The notes under the pieces: model-generated
What the model saw: only the letters and a program-made list of their open reading frames with translations
The model's database searches: none
What the model was told of the DNA's origin: nothing
Translations under genes and position numbers: made by a program
Shown: in pieces, positions 6,500 through 16,048 of the stretch
How the letters are laid out: every line of letters starts with the position of its first letter
Position numbering within the stretch: position 1 is the stretch's first letter
NCBI RefSeq assembly: GCF_900163795.1
Contig: NZ_FWFD01000021.1
Location: 1 to 38,501 of the forward strand
Direction of reading: 5' to 3'
Length of the DNA stretch: 38,501 bases
From: Vagococcus fluvialis bH819
GTDB taxonomy: Bacteria > Bacillota > Bacilli > Lactobacillales > Vagococcaceae

Positions 6500-7906
6500 A
6501 TGTATAAAAAAAATTGGTCATTATTTCAAATAAGACGTAGTGGTAGTCGTTTTATTAATTCTCATTTATCTACCATCCAAATTATCTTTATTTATTATGT
6601 CTTAATGACAATTGTTTCCTTTATTCTTTTAAGTTTACCTTTTTTTCAAAAAGAAGAGGCTAATGTTTCTGCCTTTGATATGTTTTTTATGGCTATTAGC
6701 ACTGTTAGTGTAACCGGTCTTAGCACCTTTAACATCAATGAAGTTTTTAATCAAAGAGGGATTATTTTGCTTGAAATTCTATTTCAAATCGGTGGCCTTG
6801 GTATTATGATGTTTTCTACTTTTTTCTTTATTCTTTCAAAAAAACGAATTTCACTTAAAAGACGTCAATTAATCATGACCGATATGAACTCACCTAAACT
6901 AAGCGGTAGTGTTCGTTTAATAAAAAATACGGTCTACACTCTCTTAATTATCCAACTAATTTTTGGAATTATTTTTTCATTACGCTTTTATTTTTCTGGT
7001 CACCATCCTAATCTTGGTGAAGCTACTTTCCAAGGTTTTTATCAATCGATATCTGCTGTGACAAACTCCGGATTCGATGTAACCGGCCTGTCTGCGACTC
7101 CGTATGCTCAAGACTATGTTTTTATCCCGATTTTGATTCTATTAATTATAATTGGTGGAATCGGATTTCCAGTTATTATGGAAATCAAAGAATGGTTAGT
7201 ATACAGAAGAAATCAAACTGGATTCCCTTTTAGATTTTCACTTTTTAGTAAGCTAGCCATAAGTATTTACTTCATCTTATTTGTTTTCGGCACATTGGCT
7301 ATTTATTTATTGGAAAGAAATCACCTGTTTAACGATATGCCTGAAATCCAAAAATGGATGAGCTCTATGTTTTATTCAACTACTACACGTAATGCTGGTT
7401 TACAAATGAACGATTTAAATGATTTTCAAACACCCACATTGTTACTGTTTTCTATGCTAATGTTTATTGGTTGCAGCCCTAGTTCAGTTGGTGGTGGTGT
7501 TCGGACAACTACTATCGCCATTCTAGGCTTATACATGCTTTCATTTATTAAACGTGAAGAAAATGTCACTATATTTAGTCGTCGTATTGCTGATCAAGAT
7601 ATAAAAAAAGCTGTTGTCGTATTTAATCTTTCAATTGCCATGTGTTTCTTTGCTGTCCTTATTCTTTCAATTACAGAGAAACAACAATCAATGATTGCCA
7701 TTATTGTTGAGGTTGCATCTGCCTTCGGAACAACTGGCTTGTCTTTAGGAATTACGGATGATCTAACCTCCATTGGTAAAATTACAATTGCTATTTTGAT
7801 GTTTATTGGACGTATCGGCATGCTTTATACCTTGATGGTCTTCGTCCCTAAAGAACGACAGGATCATGGTTATCTATTCCCTACTGAAAAAATTATTATT
7901 GGTTAA
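6500..7906 (+). CDS. ktrB: K+ uptake channel subunit, TrkH/KtrB family (first copy)
   Basis: A 468-residue membrane protein with the four-fold pore plan of Trk/Ktr/HKT transporters. The filter loops are readable: TVSVTG (68-73), TNSG (188-191), TRNAG (296-300) and FGTTG (409-413). The intramembrane gate loop reads GCSPSSVGGGVRTTT where family members usually have GGSPGSTAGGIKTTT, so it differs at several gate positions. KtrB normally works with a cytoplasmic RCK subunit (KtrA or KtrC), but none is encoded nearby. The ribosome site AAAGGAG is 12 nt from the ATG, rather far, and no alternative in-frame start is seen. A paralogue lies at 35935. Confidence 0.9.
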   Translation: MYKKNWSLFQIRRSGSRFINSHLSTIQIIFIYYVLMTIVSFILLSLPFFQKEEANVSAFDMFFMAISTVSVTGLSTFNINEVFNQRGIILLEILFQIGGLGIMMFSTFFFILSKKRISLKRRQLIMTDMNSPKLSGSVRLIKNTVYTLLIIQLIFGIIFSLRFYFSGHHPNLGEATFQGFYQSISAVTNSGFDVTGLSATPYAQDYVFIPILILLIIIGGIGFPVIMEIKEWLVYRRNQTGFPFRFSLFSKLAISIYFILFVFGTLAIYLLERNHLFNDMPEIQKWMSSMFYSTTTRNAGLQMNDLNDFQTPTLLLFSMLMFIGCSPSSVGGGVRTTTIAILGLYMLSFIKREENVTIFSRRIADQDIKKAVVVFNLSIAMCFFAVLILSITEKQQSMIAIIVEVASAFGTTGLSLGITDDLTSIGKITIAILMFIGRIGMLYTLMVFVPKERQDHGYLFPTEKIIIG

Positions 7907-7920
7907 TCTAAAATAACTTA

Positions 7921-7970
7921 AAAAAATAAACGGCAACTGACATTTTTAAGTCATTTGCCGTTTATTTTTT
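7921..7970. terminator. Bidirectional terminator between ktrB and the osmC-like gene
   Basis: A 21-bp stem with one mismatch (7921-7941 with 7950-7970, core AAACGGCAA) and an 8-nt loop, with A-run and T-run ends serving both converging units. Confidence 0.88.
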
Positions 7971-7986
7971 TACACTCGTAACAATA

Positions 7987-8379
7987 CTAAATAAAAACAA
8001 CTTCTTCTATTATTTTTATTTTTGGGTCTAGAGACTGCATCACTGGACAATGTTTACTAATTAATTTCAAGCTCCGTTCTGCTCTTCCGTGATTTTTTTC
8101 TTCAATCGAAACAAAAAACGTTACTTTCACTTCTTTTAGTGGTTCACTTTGAATATCAATCTCTCTTTCATAATCAATATCAACTTTTTCAAATGTATAC
8201 TCAATTCGTGAGCTTTCTAAGATGCTTTGATAAACATAGGCACCACATGCCCCAATAGCTGCTACTAAACTTTGTACCGGTGAATACCCCTCAGACCTGA
8301 GCATGACCCAATTGCCACTTTCAAAAGGTAACTCCATTCCTTTTTCACCTTGAATTAACTGAATTTTATCAACTGTCAT
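7987..8379 (-). CDS. OsmC/YhfA-family thiol protein
   Basis: A 130-residue OsmC-fold protein. The two conserved cysteines are C45 in GACGAYVY and C111 in KHCPVMQSL, the pair that in OsmC and Ohr reduces hydroperoxides. This sequence looks closer to the YhfA branch, whose physiological substrate is unclear. It is the last gene of the opp operon: oppF ends 3 nt before its ATG and the ribosome site AAAGGAG lies within the last oppF codons, so translation is probably coupled. Why an OsmC protein follows a peptide importer is not evident from sequence. Confidence 0.85.
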   Translation of the reverse strand: MTVDKIQLIQGEKGMELPFESGNWVMLRSEGYSPVQSLVAAIGACGAYVYQSILESSRIEYTFEKVDIDYEREIDIQSEPLKEVKVTFFVSIEEKNHGRAERSLKLISKHCPVMQSLDPKIKIIEEVVFI

Positions 8380-8382
8380 CTC

Positions 8383-9285
8383 TTATTTCTCCTTTAAAAC
8401 AAAATGACCAGAACTTATTTCTACCCATTCCGTTTGATTGCTTGTATCAATTATTTCTAACAAATCCATTTCTGATTCTTTTTGTACTTCTCTTGCTTTC
8501 TTTGGGTCAGCAATTGGTATAGCTTTTAACAAGCGTTTCGTATACTGGTGTTGTGGCTCTTTAAATATTTTTTCGCTGGGTCCCATTTCAACAATTTTAC
8601 CTAGATACATCACCGCTATCCTATCAGATATATAGCGAACCATTGACAAATCATGGGAAATAAACAGATAAGTCAATCCTAAATCTTTCTGCAGTTCAAT
8701 TAATAAGTTAATCACTTGCGCTTGAATAGAGACATCTAGAGCCGAGATAGGCTCATCACATAAAATAAACTCAGGATTTACAACAACGGCTCGAGCAATT
8801 CCAATTCTTTGACGTTGTCCGCCACTAAATTCTTTAGGATATTTAGAAAACATATCTTCAGTAAAACCAACTTTTTCTAGAATCGCTTTAGCTTTTTCCA
8901 GAGACTCAGACTTGCTAAATTGTAATAGTAAAGGTTCTAAAACTAAATCTAAAGCTGTCATTCTTGGATTTAGGGATGAGTAAGGATCTTGAAAAATTAT
9001 TTGCATCTTTTTAAGTATATTTTTCTTTTCTTCCTTATTCACATCGATTAAAGAGTTATTTTCAAAGTATATTTGACCTTCATCAATCGATTCGAGTTGT
9101 AGAATGCTTCTTCCTAGTGTCGTTTTACCACTACCAGATTCACCTACTAAACCTAATGTTTCTCCTCGATTAATCATTAAAGAGACATTGTCAATTGCTT
9201 TAACTACTGTTTTAACTTGACCAAAATTATTTTTTACTGGAAAATAACGTTTAATGTTCTCTACGCGAATTAATTCGTTCCCCAT
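8383..9285 (-). CDS. oppF: Oligopeptide ABC importer, ATPase OppF
   Basis: A 300-residue ATPase, one of the two that power peptide import. It has Walker [11 protein letters not shown]-loop [12 protein letters not shown], signature FSGGQRQR, Walker [13 protein letters not shown] and switch histidine ISHDLSMV. The family landmark HQYTKRLL is present, but the C-terminus has no cysteine cluster of the kind seen in many Opp/Dpp ATPases and is shorter. Its ATG overlaps the oppD stop as TAATG, with GGAGGTGATG upstream. Substrate is inferred from the operon. Confidence 0.92.
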   Translation of the reverse strand: MGNELIRVENIKRYFPVKNNFGQVKTVVKAIDNVSLMINRGETLGLVGESGSGKTTLGRSILQLESIDEGQIYFENNSLIDVNKEEKKNILKKMQIIFQDPYSSLNPRMTALDLVLEPLLLQFSKSESLEKAKAILEKVGFTEDMFSKYPKEFSGGQRQRIGIARAVVVNPEFILCDEPISALDVSIQAQVINLLIELQKDLGLTYLFISHDLSMVRYISDRIAVMYLGKIVEMGPSEKIFKEPQHQYTKRLLKAIPIADPKKAREVQKESEMDLLEIIDTSNQTEWVEISSGHFVLKEK

Positions 9286-10178
9286 TACTCATCACCTCCA
9301 TTGCTCAAAACTTTATGTGTATCTGATAAAACATACATCTCAGCACGTTCCCTCTCCTCAGATGTTTCATTATAGTCTGTTAATGAATAGAGCATCTGTT
9401 CTTTATCTCCATTTGGAATTGCTTTTAATAATTCTTTTGTATAAGGATGAGCTGGTTCATAAAAAACCTCATCAATTGTACCTTCTTCAACAATTTTACC
9501 ATCATACATAACTCGTATACTTTGGCACATTCCCGCTACAATACCAAAATCATGCGTCACCAAAATCACTGATAACTCTTCTTCTTTTTGCAGTTGACGA
9601 ATTAAACTTAAAATTTGTGCTTGGATAGTGACATCTAAGGCCGTTGTTGGTTCGTCAGCGATTAGTAGTTTTGGTTTAGCTAATAATGCCATCGCGATCA
9701 TCACACGTTGTCTCATACCACCAGATAGTTCATGAGGATATTGTTTCATTCTTTTTTCTGATAAAGATATCCCCACTTTTTCTAATTCTTTCATAGCTAT
9801 TTTTTCAGCATCTTTTTTAGTTATTTTTTGTTTTCTTTGAATTACTTCAACTAAGTGGTAACCAATCGTTCTTAGTGGATTTAAAGACGTCATTGGATCT
9901 TGGAAAATCATGGCAGCTGGGATTCTTTCTTTCTTTCCCATCTGATCCAAGCCATCAAAATAAAATGTATCGTAAGTTGATTCTGTATTTTCAGGTAATA
10001 TTTTCATTAAGCTCTTCATCGTCATACTTTTACCGCTACCAGACTCACCAACTATCCCTACAATTTCTCCTTTTGGAATCGTTAAATCTATTTCTTTGAT
10101 AATATGAACTGGCTCTTTATTTTTTTTATGAACCGCCACAGATAAATTTTTAATTTCTAATATGTTTTTTATCATCAT
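9285..10178 (-). CDS. oppD: Oligopeptide ABC importer, ATPase OppD
   Basis: A 297-residue ATPase partner of OppF. Motifs: Walker [11 protein letters not shown]-loop [12 protein letters not shown], signature LSGGMRQR, Walker [13 protein letters not shown] and switch [14 protein letters not shown] marks the Opp/Dpp class. No C-terminal cysteine cluster is present, and the protein is shorter than the common 330-350 residues. The oppC stop overlaps its ATG (TAATG). A second ATG three bases on (10175) has better spacing from GGAGGGG and could be the true start. It is the fourth gene of the operon. Confidence 0.92.
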   Translation of the reverse strand: MMIKNILEIKNLSVAVHKKNKEPVHIIKEIDLTIPKGEIVGIVGESGSGKSMTMKSLMKILPENTESTYDTFYFDGLDQMGKKERIPAAMIFQDPMTSLNPLRTIGYHLVEVIQRKQKITKKDAEKIAMKELEKVGISLSEKRMKQYPHELSGGMRQRVMIAMALLAKPKLLIADEPTTALDVTIQAQILSLIRQLQKEEELSVILVTHDFGIVAGMCQSIRVMYDGKIVEEGTIDEVFYEPAHPYTKELLKAIPNGDKEQMLYSLTDYNETSEERERAEMYVLSDTHKVLSNGGDE

Positions 10179-11005
10179 TACCCCTCCACACTTGTTAATT
10201 CACGTAAGAAATTACCTAAACTATTAAATGAATAGACTGTTAATATGATAAATATTCCTGGTAAAACTGCCATATAAGGGGCTTGTTGTAAGCTTGCTTG
10301 CGCATTTTGCAATAAACTTCCCCATGATGCTACTGGGGGTTGAATACCGATTCCTAAAAAACTTAATGCTGATTCTGTCATAATTGCAGAGGAAATACTT
10401 CCTGTTGCTGCAACAATCAATGTTGGCAAAACAGCTGGAAATATATGTTTCATAATAATTTTAGAATCCTTTTCCCCAATAAATTGAGCATAAATAACAT
10501 ACTCTCTTTCTTTTACAGAGAGTGTTTCTGCTCGAATTAACCGGGAAATACTCATCCAAGAAAAACAACCAATTACAAAAATAATTGTTACTAAACCAGG
10601 TTTTAAAAGAACACTTAAAACAATCACTAAAACTAACCATGGAATCGAAGATAAAATATCGACAATCCTCATTAATAAACTATCGATCCAACCACCGAAA
10701 TAGCCAGAAATTATCCCCACAACTGTGCCAATAAGAGTTGACGCAATCATTGCTAAGATACCAACAAGAAGTGAGATCCGTCCACCGTAAACTACTCTAA
10801 TAAAATAATCACGCCCTACTTCATCTGTCCCAAAGATATGCTTCAAACTTGGAGCTGATGACATTTGACTAACATCTGTGGCATTAGGATCAATGGGAAG
10901 TAGTGGTGCAATTAACGCTAAGAGTGATAATCCTACCACAAAAACAATTGGAAACCAGTAACTCTTATTCTCTTTTAAAATTTCTAACCATTTTTTTTCT
11001 TTCAT
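10178..11005 (-). CDS. oppC: Oligopeptide ABC importer, permease OppC
   Basis: A 275-residue permease with the OppC N-terminal segment (one helix near residues 17-36, then the motif FGTDEVGRDYFIRVVYGGRI) and five further membrane helices. The ATPase-coupling EAA loop is EYVIYAQFIGEKDSKIIMKH (about 167-186). It pairs with OppB to form the channel. Its start lies one base after the oppB stop, and it overlaps oppD downstream by one base. Confidence 0.92.
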   Translation of the reverse strand: MKEKKWLEILKENKSYWFPIVFVVGLSLLALIAPLLPIDPNATDVSQMSSAPSLKHIFGTDEVGRDYFIRVVYGGRISLLVGILAMIASTLIGTVVGIISGYFGGWIDSLLMRIVDILSSIPWLVLVIVLSVLLKPGLVTIIFVIGCFSWMSISRLIRAETLSVKEREYVIYAQFIGEKDSKIIMKHIFPAVLPTLIVAATGSISSAIMTESALSFLGIGIQPPVASWGSLLQNAQASLQQAPYMAVLPGIFIILTVYSFNSLGNFLRELTSVEG

Positions 11006-11006
11006 A

Positions 11007-11963
11007 TTACTTATCCCCCTGACTGATACGAGGATCCACGATTGTATACAAAATATCTGACAATAAGTTTCCTAAAATGACTAAAGTAGCTGATAAAAGC
11101 ATTACTGCCATAATAATTGGAAAATCTAAAGCTTTTGTCGCACTCATTAAGTAAGGTCCAATTCCAGGCCAACCAAAAATACTTTCAGTAATGATCGCTC
11201 CTGTTACAAGCATCGGTAAAGCTAAACCAATTTGTGTGACAATTGGTAATAAGACATTTTTACTAACATGCCTGAAGAAAATTTCTTTTTTACTTGCTCC
11301 AAATGACTGTTGAACTGTCACATAGTCCTCCGATAATTGAAGCATTGTTGAAGATCTTACATAACGTGTTAAATCTGGGAAGAATGCTACTGTTAATACA
11401 ATATAAGGCATAATAAAATGTTGTAGAAAATCAATAAAGGAATGCTCATTTCCAACTGTATGCATACCAATTATCGGCAAGGCATTTAATTTATAGCCAA
11501 AGAAGTAGATTAGTAACATTGCAAACCAAAACGTGGGCATAGAAATGCCAATAGAGCAGATACCATCAATTAATTTATCAATAAACTTACCTTTATTGGC
11601 TCCTGCTACAAGTCCTAAAGTAATAGCGATAATAAGTGCTGTGATATATGCTGGTAAAATTAATTTTATCGTGTTAGGAATGCGTACCATTAATTCTTGA
11701 CCAATACTTTGTTGACTGACTAATGAATGACCAAAGTCACCTGTCAGTATTTGTTTTAACCACATAAAATACTGTACTAAAAACGGTTGGTCTAAACCAT
11801 ATCGTTGTCGTAACATTTCAACTGTTTCTTTCGACATATTAGGTGTTGTAATTGAATCGATCGCATCATAAGGCGCCAGATGAATCAACGAAAACACAAT
11901 AAAGGAAACAATAAAAAGCAGTGGTATAACTTGTAAGACTCTTTTTAAAATATACTTAGCCAT
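11007..11963 (-). CDS. oppB: Oligopeptide ABC importer, permease OppB
   Basis: A 318-residue permease with the OppB N-terminus MAKYILKRVLQVIPLL, RYGLDQPFLVQY and LTGDFGHSL motifs, six membrane helices and the EAA coupling loop near DYVTVQQSFGASKKEIFFRH. The frame stays open to 12029, but that part crosses the oppA terminator hairpin and has no ribosome site, whereas GAGGA is 8 nt before the ATG at 11963, giving the family N-terminus. It heads the four membrane and ATPase genes, separated from oppA by a terminator-like hairpin. Confidence 0.92.
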   Translation of the reverse strand: MAKYILKRVLQVIPLLFIVSFIVFSLIHLAPYDAIDSITTPNMSKETVEMLRQRYGLDQPFLVQYFMWLKQILTGDFGHSLVSQQSIGQELMVRIPNTIKLILPAYITALIIAITLGLVAGANKGKFIDKLIDGICSIGISMPTFWFAMLLIYFFGYKLNALPIIGMHTVGNEHSFIDFLQHFIMPYIVLTVAFFPDLTRYVRSSTMLQLSEDYVTVQQSFGASKKEIFFRHVSKNVLLPIVTQIGLALPMLVTGAIITESIFGWPGIGPYLMSATKALDFPIIMAVMLLSATLVILGNLLSDILYTIVDPRISQGDK

Positions 11964-12008
11964 ATTATCCGTCCTCATATTCATTTTATTTTTCTTTCTA
12001 CATGACAG

Positions 12009-12049
12009 AAAAAACTTCGGGCAAATCAATATTTGCTTACGAAGTTTTT
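12009..12049 (-). terminator. Intra-operon terminator between oppA and oppB
   Basis: On the minus strand AAAAACTTCG and CGAAGTTTTTT pair, with an inner CAAAT/ATTTG stem, followed by a T-run. It begins about 15 bp after the oppA stop. Partial read-through would give more OppA than permease, as is usual for binding proteins. Confidence 0.75.
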
Positions 12050-12064
12050 CAGTTATTCTATCGC

Positions 12065-13621
12065 TTATTTAATCGATAGTTTAGAGAGATCTTCAAATGT
12101 ATAAATTGGAATCAAACCTGCTTTTTCAACATTTTCAACTGATTTATTAACTGCTAATACTTTTTTACTATCAACAATTGGATAGAAAATAGCATCATCA
12201 GCAATTTGTTTTTGTAAATCAGCATAGACATCCTTACGTTTTGAATCATCTAGTTCAACAACACCTGCATTAAACAACTTGTCTGTAGCATCGCTGCTAT
12301 AATGGAAGTAATTAGAAGAACCTCCTGATTTGAATAATGAAGAATATAAATCTGGTTCATTTCCCATGATATATCCTCCCATAAATAAATCATATTTCTT
12401 AGTTTCTGGTTTTTGCATTTCAGCAAAGTATGCAGCACTGTCACCACCGGCCAGTTCTAAAGTAATACCTGCTTTTTGTAATTGTTGTTGCATTAATGTT
12501 GCTTGAATTGTTTGAACTGGATCATCTGAAGAGAACGCTAAATTAATTTTTAAATCTTCTGCACCAGATTCTTTTAATAATTTTTTGGATTTTTCAACAT
12601 CTGTGTCGTATTTTTCGAGTCTTTCAGTTGCATATGGGTTATTTGGTGGCAGAATAGAATACACATTATCATAATATTTAGCATCTAAATACCCAGCTTT
12701 ATTTAACTCTTCTTTATTCAAAGCGTAAAAAATAGCTTGTCTAACTTTTACATCTTTTAATTTATCTGAGTTACTGTTAACACCCATATAACCCACACGG
12801 TTTTCACTGTACTCATAAGTTGTTACATCTGATTTTTTGATATCTTCAATATTATTAGGAAGAATATATGACGCATCTACTTCTCCTTTTTGAAGAGCTA
12901 CTTTTGTTGTATCTGCGTTGCTTATAATTCTTAAATTAACTTTAGGAATACTCGCTTTTCCACCATAATACGTATCATTGGCTTCAAATTGTAAATACTC
13001 TCCACGTTTATAATTAACTAATTTATAAGGTCCAGTTCCTACAGGTTTCGCTTTTAACTCATTAACAGAAAAATCTGGTTCATCTTTATAGATATGTTCC
13101 GGAATGATATATGTTTCTGTCGCAATATTATTCATTGCTGCGGCACTCACGGAAGGAAAATTAAACTTCACTGTCGTATCATCTAATTTTTCAAAGGCGA
13201 TTGGTTTATCATCAATCCATAAACTATCTGCATTACCATTCTCTTTTTTAACTTTTTGTTCATAGGTAAAAATAACATCATCAGCTGTTAATTTTTCACC
13301 ATCAGACCATTTGATATCATCTTTTAGTTTAACAGTTACAGATTTACCGTCTTGACTGGGTGTTACTTCTTTGGCTAACTCCATTTTTTGAGTGCCATCT
13401 CCTTCAATCCGTACAAGCGGCGAGAAAATCATATTAACAGTTGTTAATCCCCATCTGTCCCCTACGTTTGTTGGATTAAGCGACGTTGGATCCCCACTAA
13501 TTGCATAGGTAAAAGTGTCCTTATCCTTTTTTTCTTTTGGTGCTTCTGTCTTATTAGAACCACATGCCGTTAAAGTCATAGCAATAACTGCTGTCATTCC
13601 GAAAAGCCATTTTTTTTCCAT
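12065..13621 (-). CDS. oppA: Oligopeptide-binding lipoprotein OppA
   Basis: A 518-residue extracellular binding protein of the SBP_bac_5 class that delivers peptides to the OppBCDF importer. The signal peptide MEKKWLFGMTAVIAMTLTAC ends in a lipobox with C20 as the lipidated residue, followed by a charged linker rich in K, E and D and then the binding domain starting FTYAISGDPTSLNP. The frame begins at a TTG (13624), but the ATG at 13621 has AAGGAG at 7 nt, so I use it. Its lipoprotein nature links it to LspA and Lit in this window. Ligand preference cannot be read from sequence. Confidence 0.93.
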   Translation of the reverse strand: MEKKWLFGMTAVIAMTLTACGSNKTEAPKEKKDKDTFTYAISGDPTSLNPTNVGDRWGLTTVNMIFSPLVRIEGDGTQKMELAKEVTPSQDGKSVTVKLKDDIKWSDGEKLTADDVIFTYEQKVKKENGNADSLWIDDKPIAFEKLDDTTVKFNFPSVSAAAMNNIATETYIIPEHIYKDEPDFSVNELKAKPVGTGPYKLVNYKRGEYLQFEANDTYYGGKASIPKVNLRIISNADTTKVALQKGEVDASYILPNNIEDIKKSDVTTYEYSENRVGYMGVNSNSDKLKDVKVRQAIFYALNKEELNKAGYLDAKYYDNVYSILPPNNPYATERLEKYDTDVEKSKKLLKESGAEDLKINLAFSSDDPVQTIQATLMQQQLQKAGITLELAGGDSAAYFAEMQKPETKKYDLFMGGYIMGNEPDLYSSLFKSGGSSNYFHYSSDATDKLFNAGVVELDDSKRKDVYADLQKQIADDAIFYPIVDSKKVLAVNKSVENVEKAGLIPIYTFEDLSKLSIK

Positions 13622-13693
13622 CAAATCTCTCCTTGTTGATGATTAATTGATTTAAAGGATCTTTTAATCACATTTTAATATATAACAGTCCTT

Positions 13694-13722
13694 AGTATAG
13701 CTAACCATTGAAAATACGTCAA
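13694..13722 (-). promoter_or_regulatory. opp operon promoter
   Basis: On the minus strand TTGACG (13717-13722), a 17-bp spacer and TATACT (13694-13699). I saw no good CodY box around it. Confidence 0.75.
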
Positions 13723-13813
13723 TTGTTTACACTTATAAAAAGATAGTAAATTATGAAAGATAAGTACAAATCTTATTTATTTTATAAAATCTATTTATTT
13801 TTACCTTTGATTC

Positions 13814-13843
13814 TTTACAATTAGGCATTCTTTTAAATATAAT
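13814..13843 (+). promoter_or_regulatory. murT-gatD promoter
   Basis: TTTACA (13814-13819), an 18-bp spacer and perfect TATAAT (13838-13843), about 45 bp before the murT start. The gap 13622-13888 otherwise holds only the divergent opp promoter. Confidence 0.65.
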
Positions 13844-13888
13844 ATGGTATTATATATTAGTTGAAGTTTTAAATAGGAGGAAACATGC

Positions 13889-15232
13889 ATGAGCATACGC
13901 AGTAGTTTAGCAACTTTTGTCGGTAAATCAAGCCGTTGGTTTTTACAAACATTTTTTAAAGGTGGTAGTAGCCTCCCAGGAAAAATTGCCTTAAAAATTG
14001 ATCCTAATGTTTTAGATCAATTAGCAAAAGATTATCATATTATCGTCATAACTGGAACAAACGGTAAGACTTTAACAACAGCTCTTACAGTAAATATTTT
14101 GAAACAGGAGTTTGGAGAAGTCTTAACGAATACAACTGGTGCAAATATGCTTCAAGGAATCGTTTCAACTTTTCTTTCTGGGAAAAAAAATAAAAATGGT
14201 CAAAATTTTGCTGTGCTTGAAATAGATGAAGCTAGTTTAAGTAAGGTAACTGAATTTTTAACTCCCGAGCTATTTGTATTTACTAACATTTTTAGAGATC
14301 AAATGGATCGTTACGGTGAAATTTATACAACTTATAAATTGATAGTTGATGGGGCAAGTAAAGCACCAGATGCTACCATTTTAATGAATGGTGATCTGCC
14401 AATCTTTCGTTCTGTTAAAACAGTAAATCCAGTTAAATATTACGGATTTAATCATCAAGAAGATCAAGCTCTTCACGCTCACTACAATACAGACGGAGTA
14501 TTATGTCCGGATTGTCAGCATATTTTAGCATACAAAATGATTACATATAGTAATCTGGGTAAATACTATTGTCTAAATTGTGACTTTAAACGGCCAGAAC
14601 TCGATTATCAACTAACTAATTTAATCAAAACAACAAATACTTCTGCAGAGTTTGTCATTGATCATGAAAAATACTCTATTGAAGTTGGCGGTTTGTACAA
14701 TGTTTATAACGCTCTGTCAGCAACAGCTGTAGCAGAATACTACGGAATTGCTTCTGAAAAAATTAGAAAAGGCTTATCCTATGATGAAAAAGTCTTTGGA
14801 CGTCAAGAAGTCATTCAAATTGGTGATAAAAAATGCACACTAGTCTTAGTTAAAAATCCAGTTGGACTAAACCAAGTGATTGATACGATGAAAATGGCTC
14901 CTTTTGATTTTTCTCTTGTTGCTCTTTTAAATGCTAACTACGCTGATGGTATCGATATTAGTTGGATTTGGGATAGTCAATTAGAGGAATTACAAAACAT
15001 GTCTATTCCAAAAGTAATTACTGGCGGTGAACGTCGTGAAGATATGACATTACGCTTAAAAGTTGCTGGAATTGAGCTAGATAACTTAACAGAAGTATCT
15101 AATATTAAGGAAGTTATTTCCGAAATTAAACAAGTACCAACTGAACATGTTTATATTTTAGCTACTTATACAGCAGTACTTCAAATGAGAAAAGAATTAA
15201 TCCAGCAAGGCTACATTAAGGAGGCTAACTAA
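13889..15232 (+). CDS. murT: Lipid II isoglutaminyl synthase subunit MurT
   Basis: A 447-residue Mur-ligase-like subunit. With GatD it amidates the D-glutamate of lipid II to D-isoglutamine, a change needed for efficient cross-linking in Gram-positive cocci. Domains: an ATP-binding Mur centre with ITGTNGKT near residues 53-60, a zinc-ribbon-like insertion with CPDC and CLNC pairs, and a C-terminal DUF1727 domain that docks GatD. The ribosome site AGGAGG is 7 nt from the ATG. It is first of a two-gene operon; gatD starts one base after its stop. Length fits the family. Confidence 0.95.
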   Translation: MSIRSSLATFVGKSSRWFLQTFFKGGSSLPGKIALKIDPNVLDQLAKDYHIIVITGTNGKTLTTALTVNILKQEFGEVLTNTTGANMLQGIVSTFLSGKKNKNGQNFAVLEIDEASLSKVTEFLTPELFVFTNIFRDQMDRYGEIYTTYKLIVDGASKAPDATILMNGDLPIFRSVKTVNPVKYYGFNHQEDQALHAHYNTDGVLCPDCQHILAYKMITYSNLGKYYCLNCDFKRPELDYQLTNLIKTTNTSAEFVIDHEKYSIEVGGLYNVYNALSATAVAEYYGIASEKIRKGLSYDEKVFGRQEVIQIGDKKCTLVLVKNPVGLNQVIDTMKMAPFDFSLVALLNANYADGIDISWIWDSQLEELQNMSIPKVITGGERREDMTLRLKVAGIELDNLTEVSNIKEVISEIKQVPTEHVYILATYTAVLQMRKELIQQGYIKEAN

Positions 15233-15233
15233 A

Positions 15234-15923
15234 TTGGCAGCTTATAACCTAAGAGTTTGTCATCTTTATGGCAATTTATTAAACACTTATGGTGACAACG
15301 GAAATCTTTTGTTACTAGAATATTATGCTAAGAAATTAGATATTGATTTTTCAATTGAAATCGTCAGTATTTATGAAGAGTTCAAAGCAGAAAATTTTGA
15401 TTTAATTTTCTTTGGTGGTGGTCAAGACTATGAACAAGTTATCGTTTCTAAAGATATTCAAACTAAAAAGCAAGAATTAACTAAATATATTGAAGATGAT
15501 GGTGTATTTTTAGCTATATGCGGTGGATTCCAACTATTAGGTGAATACTATATCGGTGCTCATGGTGAAAAAATAGAAGGAATTCATGCCCTTCCCCACT
15601 ATACACTCAGCCAAGAGAATAATCGCTTTATTGGTGATATCGAGATTTATAACGAAATATTTAATGAAACTTATTTCGGTTTTGAAAATCATAACGGAAC
15701 AACATTTTTAGGTGAAGGCGAAATGCCGCTTGGTATTGTAAAAAAAGGATTCGGGAATAATGGAAAAGATCATACTGAAGGTGTTGTCTACAAAAATGTG
15801 ATTGGTTCTTATTTCCACGGGCCTCTTCTTGCTAAAAATAAAAATCTAGCTTTGCGAATTATTAACATGGCAACTAAAAAGAAATACAATCAAACTTTTT
15901 CAATCTCACAATTAAATGACTAA
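15234..15923 (+). CDS. gatD: Lipid II isoglutaminyl synthase glutaminase GatD
   Basis: A 229-residue class I glutamine amidotransferase that supplies ammonia to MurT. The nucleophile is C96 in LAICGGFQLLG and the catalytic histidine is H195 in SYFHGPLL. The oxyanion-type GGGQDYEQ segment is present. The start codon is TTG at 15234, 9 nt after AAGGAGG, which lies in the end of murT, so the two are translationally linked. The frame and family length agree with this start. Confidence 0.95.
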   Translation: MAAYNLRVCHLYGNLLNTYGDNGNLLLLEYYAKKLDIDFSIEIVSIYEEFKAENFDLIFFGGGQDYEQVIVSKDIQTKKQELTKYIEDDGVFLAICGGFQLLGEYYIGAHGEKIEGIHALPHYTLSQENNRFIGDIEIYNEIFNETYFGFENHNGTTFLGEGEMPLGIVKKGFGNNGKDHTEGVVYKNVIGSYFHGPLLAKNKNLALRIINMATKKKYNQTFSISQLND

Positions 15924-15932
15924 CAATAAAAG

Positions 15933-15961
15933 AAGGTGGCAAATTATGTCATCTTTTTTTT
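15933..15961 (+). terminator. Terminator of murT-gatD
   Basis: A stem AAGGTGGC (15933-15940) with GTCATCTT (15948-15955), including two G-T pairs, followed by a T-run. Confidence 0.7.
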
Positions 15962-16048
15962 ATTGATAAATACCTAGAATCTTGTTTTTTTTAGGTGTAT
16001 ACTTAATTTAGCGGTAGAATTATTATTTAAAAGACAGGAGGAATCTCT

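Noticed and set aside
11964-12029. 22-codon extension of OppB
   Set aside because: It runs through the intra-operon terminator hairpin and lacks a ribosome site.
15975-16003. Promoter for ald
   Set aside because: TATACT at 15998-16003 is fair, but the -35 position reads TAGAAT; left as a mention only.
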